Below are positions 7,931-14,493 of a DNA stretch of 21,558 nt, one piece after another. The DNA is from Planctomycetales bacterium. GTDB lineage: Bacteria; 4484-113; JAFGCY01. The notes under the pieces are model-generated. The model searched no databases. It was given only the letters and a program-made list of their open reading frames with translations, and was not told the origin of the DNA. How positions within the stretch are numbered: position 1 is the first letter of the stretch; each line of letters begins with the position of its first letter. The stretch lies in contig JAHEFU010000018.1 in assembly GCA_024645305.1 (NCBI GenBank), forward strand, positions 1-21,558, written 5' to 3'. The translations under genes and the position numbers were made by a program.

Positions 7931-8971
7931 TTACCTGTGGACGGAAATGCGCTTCGGCTGGCCACGGACGACGCGACCGATCTGTCCGAGTGCAAGATTG
8001 TAGCCTGTTGAGCTGAGTCGCTCCATGTACTCCCTGGCCTGCTCGGGCGCCAGGGAAACCAGCAGTCCACCGCTGGTCTGGGCATCATTGAGGATCATCC
8101 GCCAGTCCAGGCAATCCGCGTCGTAATCAACGAAGGCATCGGTGAATTCGGCGTTTCGTGTGGTGCCTCCGCAGATATTGCCTGCATCCGCCAGTTCCTT
8201 GGTCCTGCCGATCAGCGGGATCTGCTCCACATGCAGCTCAATGGAAAGACCGGTGGTCGACAGCATGTCCGAGGCGTGGCCCAGCAGCCCGAATCCGGTG
8301 ATGTCCGTACTGGCATGTGCGCCACAGTCATGCAAAAGCTCGGAGGCCTGGCGGTTAAGGGTTGTCATAATTTTGATGCACTGGTCCAGCTCATCCTCAC
8401 TGGCATTCCCGGCGTTGTAGGAATGGACCATGATGGCGGTACCGATGGGCTTTGTCAGGACCAGTACGTCTCCTTCGCGGACCTCCGTGTTGCGCAGCAG
8501 CTTCTGCGGATGCACTGTGCCGGTCACACTCAGCCCGAACATCACCACATCATTGAGGATCGTATGTCCGCCGCTGATAACCGCACCGGCCTGTTCCACG
8601 ATTTCCCGCGCCCCATCCATCATCTCCACGAGAGCCAGCTGGTCCTCCCCCTTCGGGGCCGCCAGCAGGTTCAGCGCGGTCACGGGCACAGCACCCATCG
8701 CATAGATATCGGATATCGCATTGGCTGCGGCAATCCGCCCGAAACTGCGCGCATTCGAGATCATCGGCGGGAAGAAGTCCGTGGACTGCACTATCGCCAG
8801 ATCTTCACGCAGGCGGAATACGCCCGCATCCGAGCCATGCTGCGGACCCACGAGGAGATCAGCATGCGTCATCTGCGGAATCTGCGCCATCATTTCAGCA
8901 AGGTCGCACGGACCCATCTTGGCGGCTCAACCACCGGCAGCGCGGGCGACGGACTTAAGTTCCCTGGACAT
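7931..8971 (-). CDS. selD: Selenide, water dikinase SelD, itself a selenoprotein (in-frame TGA = Sec15)
   Basis: SelD makes selenophosphate from selenide and ATP. The gene must be read through a TGA at 8927-8929. The ATG at 8969-8971 has a perfect AGGAGG at 8976-8981, and the N-terminus is MSRELKSVARAAGG-U-AAKMGP. Sec15 stands three residues before Lys18, matching Cys17/Lys20 of E. coli SelD (GAGCGCK). Read this way the product is 346 residues, the usual family size. Other family motifs (numbered from this start) include the conserved STDFFPP, the RIAAANAISDIYAMG segment, ISGGHTI, TDITGFGLLGH and DAQTSGGLL. Stopping at the TGA and starting at the internal ATG 8917 would remove both catalytic residues. 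A candidate SECIS hairpin follows the TGA. selD is the first gene of selD-selA-selB-selC and is divergent from a NifS-like gene. Confidence 0.94.
8901..8915 (-). promoter_or_regulatory. Candidate bacterial SECIS hairpin in selD
   Basis: Downstream of the TGA, the selD message can form a 5-bp stem GGGUC/GACCU (outer pair G-U) with the 5-nt apical loop CGUGC. Exactly 16 nt separate the TGA from the loop, and a G is the second loop base. Both fit the usual bacterial SECIS constraints (short upper stem, G among the first two loop bases, about 16 nt or more from UGA). A further G-C and A-U pair can form below a 2x2 internal loop. The structure was folded by eye only. Confidence 0.5.
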
Positions 8972-9008
8972 CCGACCTCCTTTAACGATTTGGCTTGAAT
9001 CACGATAA

Positions 9009-9035
9009 CCTGTGTGCGGGTGTTACCCTCACAGG
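9009..9035. promoter_or_regulatory. Nested dyad between divergent selD and cysteine desulfurase genes
   Basis: Two nested inverted repeats occur: CCTGTG (9009-9014) with CACAGG (9030-9035), and inside them GGGT (9018-9021) with ACCC (9025-9028) around a GTT loop. The element sits 38-64 nt upstream of the selD ATG and 40-66 nt upstream of the desulfurase ATG. It could be an operator or an RNA hairpin in either leader. Confidence 0.4.
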
Positions 9036-9038
9036 CTG

Positions 9039-9048
9039 CTATTAATAG
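9039..9048. promoter_or_regulatory. Symmetric -10-like element CTATTAATAG
   Basis: This 10-bp palindrome gives a TATTAA -10-like hexamer on both strands, at 9040-9045 (plus) and 9047-9042 (minus). On the minus strand it would place the selD transcript start near 9035, the edge of the adjacent dyad. No -35 hexamer is visible for either direction, so this is tentative. Confidence 0.3.
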
Positions 9049-9074
9049 TCCGAGGAAGTTGTAAAGTAGTTAAG

Positions 9075-10223
9075 ATGGCCATATATCTCGACCACGCAGC
9101 CAGCACTCCAGTGCATCCCGATGCTGCCACGGCCATGCATGAAATCCACACCAACCCGGACCTGATGGCCAATCCATCCAGTGCCCATGCGGCTGGACAG
9201 GAAGCCCGGCGGCGCCTGGAAGACTGCCGCAGGCGGGTTGCGGAACGTTTCGCCTGCCAGCCGGAAGCAGTGATCTTCAACAGCGGGGGTACCGAAGGAG
9301 ACAATCACGCGCTCCAGGGCATGCTGCCCGTGGATCCCGCCGGCAAGCACCTGCTGATCAGTGCCATTGAGCATGAAGCAGTCTGGGAAATGGCCCAGGT
9401 TCTGACCGGCCGTGGATTGCGCCTGATAGTCGCACCGGTCAATGCCCACGGAGAGGTTGAAGTGGACTTCATTGCGGAGCTGCTGCGCTCGGACAGCCTG
9501 GATGCCGTTTCCGTGATGGCCGTGAACAATGAAACCGGAGTTGTGCAACCCGTCCGCGAAATCGCCGAGCTGTGCCTGCTGCATGAAATGCCCTTCCACA
9601 GTGACTGTGTACGCGTTGTGGGGCATGGGCTCGAGGAAATCATCGCGGACCAGAATCTGCGGATCCTGAATGGCACGGCGCACAAGTTCGGTGGTCCCCG
9701 CGGCTGCGGCATGCTGATTGACCGCAGTGGCAGCCTGCCACCGGCGAGTTACGGCGGCGGTCACGAACATGGCAGGCGCAGCGGTACTGAGAACCTGGCC
9801 GGCGTGACCGGCCTGACTGTCGCTCTGGAACGCGCCGATCGCGAACATGCCGTGAAGATAGAGACACTGAAAAAATACATGGAAACCCAGCTGACGCGGA
9901 GCTGGCCGGACTGTGTAATACATGGCAGTGGTGCCATCCGGGCCACCCACATCACGAGCGTGGCCTTCCCCGGTCAGAGTGCTGCCTACATGCAGTCCTG
10001 GCTGAACGCACGGGGAGTCTATGTCGGAACCGGTAGCGCCTGCCATGAGGGCGGCAGCAAGGGCTCACGGGTCCTGCGGGCAATGGCTGTACCGCTGGAA
10101 CTGGACAAAGCAACACTGCGCATCAGCCTGGGCTGGAGCAGCCGGCTCGCAGAGGTGGACAGAATGCTGGAACTCCTCAAGGAATGCACCGGGTCCACCG
10201 GCCATGCCACGGGTGAGCTCTAG
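9075..10223 (+). CDS. NifS-like cysteine desulfurase (class V PLP enzyme)
   Basis: The 382-residue product starts at the ATG at 9075, giving the classic MAIYLDHAASTPVHP. Class V landmarks are GGTEGDNHAL (71-80), His100 (EHEAV) and Asp177 (HSDC). Lys204 (TAHKFGGPRG) is the PLP lysine, RSGTEN is at 235-240, and Cys323 (GTGSACHEGG) is the sulfur- or selenium-accepting cysteine. The conserved DAxQ motif reads DCVR, so the Gln that contacts PLP (Gln183 in IscS) is Arg180 here. The gene is divergent from selD and abuts murB. By position I infer a role in selenium delivery to SelD, by desulfurase or selenocysteine-lyase activity; a general Fe-S or thiolation role is equally open. No iscU-type partner is in the window. 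Confidence 0.87.
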   Translation: MAIYLDHAASTPVHPDAATAMHEIHTNPDLMANPSSAHAAGQEARRRLEDCRRRVAERFACQPEAVIFNSGGTEGDNHALQGMLPVDPAGKHLLISAIEHEAVWEMAQVLTGRGLRLIVAPVNAHGEVEVDFIAELLRSDSLDAVSVMAVNNETGVVQPVREIAELCLLHEMPFHSDCVRVVGHGLEEIIADQNLRILNGTAHKFGGPRGCGMLIDRSGSLPPASYGGGHEHGRRSGTENLAGVTGLTVALERADREHAVKIETLKKYMETQLTRSWPDCVIHGSGAIRATHITSVAFPGQSAAYMQSWLNARGVYVGTGSACHEGGSKGSRVLRAMAVPLELDKATLRISLGWSSRLAEVDRMLELLKECTGSTGHATGEL

Positions 10224-11168
10224 ATGCCCGAGACTGACGGACTGCTGCTGGAGGGAACTGAGGAAGTGCGGATCCGCCGCAACGTCGAACTGGCGCGGCA
10301 TTGCCGCTTCGGCGTGGGCGGACCGGCTGACTACTTCGTGGAGGTGCGCAGTGCCGCTGACATCCGCGAAGCCTACCGATTCGCCCGTGAACGGGAGCTG
10401 GCCTGCTTCACCTACAGCGGCGGCAGCAACCTGTTCTTTGACAGCCGCGGTTTCCGTGGCCTGGTTGTCAGACTCATCGGAGGAGGCTGGAGCGTGGATG
10501 AGGCCAGCCAGGTTATCAATGTGTCCTCCGGCACCGACCTGCCCCTGCTGATCCGCAACCTGGCCCGGCTGGGCATCGGTGGTGCGGATTTCCTCGGCAA
10601 CATCCCCGGTGCGGTGGGCGGGGCAGTCGTCGGCAATGCCGGCTGCTACGGGCAGAACATCGCCGGGATGCTGATCAGCGCGGAGATCTACGACATCGCG
10701 GCGGACCGCATGTTCACCGCCGATCCAGGCTTCTTTGAATTCAGTTACCGACACAGCCGGCTGAAGTACGATCCGCTGCACATGGTTGTCAGCGCCCGCC
10801 TGCAGTTCGCAGAAGCGGACCCGCTGGAGACCCTGCAGGCGGTGGAGGACGAGCTGCAGCTGCGCCTGGCCAAGCATCCCCATAATTCGCGCTGCGCGGG
10901 CAGCTTCTTCAAGAACATCTCCAGGGAGCAGCCGGCCTGGAAGCTCATCACCGCTGCGGGCCTGGCTGACAGCCGTGTCAACGGGGCCTGCCTGTCGGAC
11001 ATGCATGCAAACTTCCTCGTGAATGACAACGACGCAAGTAGTGACGACATCCTTGCGCTGTGCCGGATGGTGCAGCTATGTGTGCGAGACAGGCTGGGAA
11101 TCGTGCTGGAAACTGAAGTACGCTACGTGGGTCAGTGCGGAGTTGAGGAAATCAGCTTGTCGGACTGA
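10224..11168 (+). CDS. murB: UDP-N-acetylenolpyruvoylglucosamine reductase MurB
   Basis: MurB is the FAD enzyme that reduces UDP-GlcNAc-enolpyruvate to UDP-MurNAc in peptidoglycan synthesis. The 314-residue product has the FAD-binding YSGGSNL (64-70) and GNIPGAVGGAVVGNAGCYG (125-143). Catalytic residues by family are Arg176 (FSYRHS), Ser227 (CAGSFFKN), the proton donor, and Glu298 (LETEVRYVG). The segment around NAGCYGQNIA resembles the non-enteric MurB type rather than E. coli MurB. The ATG directly follows the TAG stop of the desulfurase gene with no spacer, and GGTGAG lies just upstream inside that gene, so the two are probably co-translated. The last 37 bp overlap the end of sthA on the other strand. 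Confidence 0.93.
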   Translation: MPETDGLLLEGTEEVRIRRNVELARHCRFGVGGPADYFVEVRSAADIREAYRFARERELACFTYSGGSNLFFDSRGFRGLVVRLIGGGWSVDEASQVINVSSGTDLPLLIRNLARLGIGGADFLGNIPGAVGGAVVGNAGCYGQNIAGMLISAEIYDIAADRMFTADPGFFEFSYRHSRLKYDPLHMVVSARLQFAEADPLETLQAVEDELQLRLAKHPHNSRCAGSFFKNISREQPAWKLITAAGLADSRVNGACLSDMHANFLVNDNDASSDDILALCRMVQLCVRDRLGIVLETEVRYVGQCGVEEISLSD

Positions 11169-12574
11169 TCTGCAATATTGCGCGGCATGCTGACCTTCAG
11201 CTTGTTGAAACCGTTGAGTGCGGCGATCTTGTATGCCTCGGCCATAGTCGGGTAATTGAACACCGTGTCGATGAAGTAGTCCAGGCGGCCGCCGTTGATC
11301 ATCACGCACTGGCCGATGTGGATCAGCTCCGTGCTTTCGAAGCCGATGATGTGCACACCGAGGATCTTGTGGTCCTCCGGATCAAACAGCAGCTTGACCA
11401 TTCCATCCGAGTTGCCCGTCATCTGGCCCTTGGCGGTATCTCCGAAATATCCGACCCCGACTTCATAGGCGGTCCCGGACTTCTTGAGGTTCTCCTCGGA
11501 CTCACCGATCATGGAGATGTCCGGGCAGGTATAGATGCCGTAGGGAAACAGCGGCTCGTAGGGAATGTCGTCAATCTCCAGGATGGCGTTGGCTGCCTTG
11601 CGGCCCTGGTCAATGGATGTGGCAGCCAGGGAGGGATAACCGATCACGTCACCGGCGGCATAGATGTGCGGGATATTCGTCTTGTAGCTTGAATCCACCT
11701 TGAGGTAGTCCTTGTCATGGACCTCCACTCCGGCGGATGAGAGGTTCAGGGTGTTCGTATTGCCCCAGCGCTGGGCGGCGATGAACATCATGTCGAACTG
11801 CAGCTCATCCCCGGCCCGGGTATTGGCCCGCACATCCTTGGGACCGGCAACATGGATATCACTGAGTTCCTCTTCCATGTGGAACACCACCCCATGGCGG
11901 ACCATGTGTCCCTTCAGCACCTCGATGAGTTCACGGTCCACAAAGGGCAGCAGGCTCTTGTACTGGCTGATCACGTGAACTTCGATGCCCAGCAGCGAGA
12001 ACATTCCGGCATATTCCAGCCCGATCACTCCTCCGCCGATGATGCACAGCTTGCGGGGCAGGTAGCGCATCTCGAGGATGTCATCAGTGTTGAAGATGTG
12101 CACGTTGTCATACGGCGGGTTGTAGTGCGAGTAGCTGCGGGCTCCACTGGCGATAATGAAATTATCGGAGGTGTAGTCCTCGGTCCCCACAGTGTCCTCC
12201 ACGCGCATCGTATTGGCATCGAGGAAATGGCCGTGGCCGGAGATCACATCCACATGGTTGCGGACGAGCTGCGAATGGATCACGTCAATCTCACGGCGGA
12301 TGATCCGGTTGCAGCGGTACAGCAGGTCATCGGCGGTGATATTCTCCTTGACCCTGTAATTGTCGCCGTACATCTTCTTCTCGTGGTAGCCACTGAGGTA
12401 GATGATGGCGGAACGGATGGTCTTGGAGGGAATGGTACCGATATGGAGGCAGTTGCCACCGACGACCTGACGTTCATCGATCACGGCAACCTTGGCCCCG
12501 ACCTTGCCGCATTTAATTGCTGCTTTCTGACCGGCTGGGCCGCAGCCGATAACGATCACATCATAATCTGACAT
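11132..12574 (-). CDS. sthA: Soluble pyridine nucleotide transhydrogenase (SthA family)
   Basis: This 480-residue flavoprotein belongs to the pyridine nucleotide-disulfide oxidoreductase superfamily. It has an N-terminal FAD loop VIGCGPAGQKAA (8-19), GGNCLHIGTIPSKTIR, the NAD(P) loop IIGGGVIGLEYA, a second FAD contact YAAGDV and the C-terminal dimerisation domain with VFNYPTMAEAYKIAALNG. The redox CxxxxC pair is reduced to one Cys (GGNC...GTIPSK), as is typical of SthA/UdhA rather than lipoamide dehydrogenase or glutathione reductase. SthA moves hydride between NADPH and NAD+. The start at 12574 lacks a strong Shine-Dalgarno. The 3' end overlaps murB tail to tail by 37 bp. Confidence 0.92.
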   Translation of the reverse strand: MSDYDVIVIGCGPAGQKAAIKCGKVGAKVAVIDERQVVGGNCLHIGTIPSKTIRSAIIYLSGYHEKKMYGDNYRVKENITADDLLYRCNRIIRREIDVIHSQLVRNHVDVISGHGHFLDANTMRVEDTVGTEDYTSDNFIIASGARSYSHYNPPYDNVHIFNTDDILEMRYLPRKLCIIGGGVIGLEYAGMFSLLGIEVHVISQYKSLLPFVDRELIEVLKGHMVRHGVVFHMEEELSDIHVAGPKDVRANTRAGDELQFDMMFIAAQRWGNTNTLNLSSAGVEVHDKDYLKVDSSYKTNIPHIYAAGDVIGYPSLAATSIDQGRKAANAILEIDDIPYEPLFPYGIYTCPDISMIGESEENLKKSGTAYEVGVGYFGDTAKGQMTGNSDGMVKLLFDPEDHKILGVHIIGFESTELIHIGQCVMINGGRLDYFIDTVFNYPTMAEAYKIAALNGFNKLKVSMPRNIADQSDKLISSTPH

Positions 12575-12768
12575 GGCGACTAATTATCCACTTGCGACGA
12601 AACACCGCAAGTTTCTATTCAGGATTAAGGCCCAGCTTCACGTCAAGCAAAGCCGAGATACCGGCATACTGTACTCCCTGACTCGGTAAATGACATACTT
12701 AAGGCAGTTTAGATGCCATTCAACAGATCAGAGCGGGGCTTACTTTCCATGCTGCTCCGGGTTACAGC

Positions 12769-13515
12769 ATGAGCCTGCAGCCCCAGAGCCCGCTGTTTGC
12801 AGCTTCGCTCAACCACGTACTCAGGCGTGTGGCCCTGCTTGAGTCGCAGCGGCGCTGGAGCTCCTATGTGGCGGCCTCAATGCTTGCCGTACCAGTCGGG
12901 CTGCTGCCGTGGATCCTGCAGGATTCAATCTTCTCCACCTTCAGTAACTCCCTGCAGGGCCGGTTCATCAGTTTCCCCCCCCTGTCCGCCGCGGATGGAA
13001 TTTACATCCTGCCCTTCCTGCCCATTGCACTGTGCGTTATCGTGATCCTGACCCTGCATGCGGATCTTGTGTACGCCGCGCAGCTCAAGCGCACCCGCCT
13101 GGCCCTCGCTGATGGAGATTGCGCCCTGCTCAGCCTGGATGAGAACCGGGCCAGGGAACTACATTCCCGCCTGCGGATGCTGGTCCTGCCGGATCTCCTG
13201 GGCGTACCGACGGGAGATGACCTTGCTGGGAAGATAGAGTTTCTCGCGCACTACCACCGCTGTTTCCAGGGCGATCAGGCTGCAACTGGCAACCAGGCTC
13301 CCAGGATGGCAGTCCGCCAGGGAATGTGGATCAACCTGGCAATCTGCTTCTGCACCGGACTGCTCTGTTTCATTCTGGCTGGCTTCCTGCTGCTGCCATT
13401 TGCCATCTGGCGGGTGTTCCGCGGCTGGCCTGCCACTTCTGCGGTCAGGATGGCCTTTTCCGAATACCTTCATGAACTGGGCGATCGCGATAAATGGGAA
13501 TCCTGCAGTATTTAG
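12769..13515 (+). CDS. Integral membrane protein of unknown function
   Basis: I do not recognise this 248-residue protein. It has three hydrophobic segments: about 33-52, 77-97 and 187-214. The stretch between the second and third (about 100-186) is polar, with charged helices and Cys118 and Cys165. A short charged tail ends WESCSI. With an even simpler signal at the N-terminus absent, it is probably an inner-membrane protein. The start codon has no strong ribosome site. It stands alone between sthA (divergent) and the zinc-finger membrane protein gene, 249 bp upstream of the latter's start, and that gap contains its own promoter, so they are probably separate units. The codon use looks like the neighbours', which supports a real gene. 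Confidence 0.7.
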   Translation: MSLQPQSPLFAASLNHVLRRVALLESQRRWSSYVAASMLAVPVGLLPWILQDSIFSTFSNSLQGRFISFPPLSAADGIYILPFLPIALCVIVILTLHADLVYAAQLKRTRLALADGDCALLSLDENRARELHSRLRMLVLPDLLGVPTGDDLAGKIEFLAHYHRCFQGDQAATGNQAPRMAVRQGMWINLAICFCTGLLCFILAGFLLLPFAIWRVFRGWPATSAVRMAFSEYLHELGDRDKWESCSI

Positions 13516-13692
13516 CAGCTTACAAATAATTGATACGACAATTTCCTGTCCCGCAATGAAGCATATTGGGTGGCCTATAGCTGTGATGAAAAGGACGTGA
13601 GTGTCCGCAAAGCCATCCCTGAAACTGCTTGTTAGCGCTTTTAAGAAGTCGTGAACGTACTGTCTGAAGGAATTATCACGGATTACAGCCTA

Positions 13693-13721
13693 TTGCAATT
13701 TATCAACATTATGGTTATATT
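13693..13721 (+). promoter_or_regulatory. Sigma-70-like promoter for the zinc-finger membrane protein
   Basis: TTGCAA (13693-13698) and TATATT (13716-13721) are separated by exactly 17 bp in a locally AT-rich stretch. A start near 13728 gives a leader of about 37 nt to the ATG at 13765. It also rules out the longer in-frame reading from 13651. Confidence 0.6.
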
Positions 13722-13764
13722 TTATGTGCAGAGGTGTGTACGCGAATCCAACTTGGAGAGTGCC

Positions 13765-14451
13765 ATGACAGATGAAAAAGGCATGAAAGATCTGCAGGTT
13801 TCGGAAAATGTACAGGAGCTGGCAACCTGGCACTGTGACAACTGTGGAACCGCCAATACCGAGGACCTGACCCACTGCAAGGGTTGTGCCTACCGGCGCG
13901 ATTTCAAGGCTGAAGAGCTCCCCGAGATCGACTTCGCCGCTCTGCAGCATTCCATTGAGACAAGCACGGAATCCCGCTTGCGCAAGTGGCATGGTTATCT
14001 GACTGTCGCCAAGGACGGTCTGCTGCTGATATTCGTGATCTTTGCATTTGTGCTGGGTCTCCGGCTGAACGCCAACTGGCCCTTCCAGACCGCCTATCAG
14101 CAGGATGCACGGGAACTCGCAGACCTGCTGCTCAATCTGCATGTTGCCGTTGACATGGGCATCAGCCATGATAACTATCAGGATCAGCTGGTGCACATCA
14201 TGGCTGAGAAGACCAAGTTCGATGTCCTCTACAAGGACACAAACGAACTCCAGAGTACGAGTTTCCAGAAGCTGCGCCAGGCCGCAGAGTATTTCGAGCT
14301 GGCCAACGAGACCTGGATCACGCAGATCAAGAAGGAAAGCACCGCCGGCAGGAGTACGACGGCGGAATTCAGCACAAACGTTGACGCCAATACACGCGAT
14401 TACTGGCAGACAGCATCCAGCAACCTGATGCTGGCCATCGAAGACCTGTAA
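13765..14451 (+). CDS. Single-pass membrane protein with N-terminal RanBP2-type zinc finger
   Basis: From the ATG at 13765 (GGAGAG at 13755-13760, just after a good promoter) the product is 228 residues. Residues 22-41 read W-x-C-x2-C-x3-N-x6-C-x2-C (W22, C24, C27, N31, C38, C41), which exactly fits the RanBP2/Npl4-type zinc finger. A generic zinc ribbon is the alternative. One strong hydrophobic segment follows at about 82-99 (GLLLIFVIFAFVLGL). The rest is a polar, probably helical domain of about 125 residues, rich in Asn, Gln, Thr and acidic residues, likely periplasmic. No function can be assigned. An in-frame ATG at 13651 lies upstream of the promoter and was rejected. Confidence 0.8.
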   Translation: MTDEKGMKDLQVSENVQELATWHCDNCGTANTEDLTHCKGCAYRRDFKAEELPEIDFAALQHSIETSTESRLRKWHGYLTVAKDGLLLIFVIFAFVLGLRLNANWPFQTAYQQDARELADLLLNLHVAVDMGISHDNYQDQLVHIMAEKTKFDVLYKDTNELQSTSFQKLRQAAEYFELANETWITQIKKESTAGRSTTAEFSTNVDANTRDYWQTASSNLMLAIEDL

Positions 14452-14481
14452 CTAGGGAGTCTGCTGTGGGGGAGCCTGTCA

Positions 14482-14487
14482 TATAAT
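14482..14487 (+). promoter_or_regulatory. Candidate -10 box at the ligA start
   Basis: A perfect TATAAT ends 6 nt before the ligA ATG, so a transcript from it would begin at or within a base of the start codon. No good -35 is visible. There is also no Shine-Dalgarno at a usable distance; GGGGGAG at 14468-14473 is too far. Confidence 0.45.
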
Positions 14488-14493
14488 CTGCCG

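Noticed and set aside
7931..8917. SelD starting at the internal ATG 8917 (328 residues)
   Set aside because: It lacks the catalytic Cys/Sec and Lys and has no ribosome site of its own; the upstream ATG with AGGAGG and the Sec TGA explains the family N-terminus.
9042..10046. 334-codon minus-strand open frame
   Set aside because: Antisense to the NifS-like gene, and it would overlap the selD/desulfurase promoter region; no family resemblance.
10065..11006. 313-codon minus-strand open frame
   Set aside because: Antisense to murB, with no motif.
13651..13764. N-terminal extension of the zinc-finger protein
   Set aside because: It lies across a TTGCAA-17-TATATT promoter, and the ATG at 13765 has a good GGAGAG.
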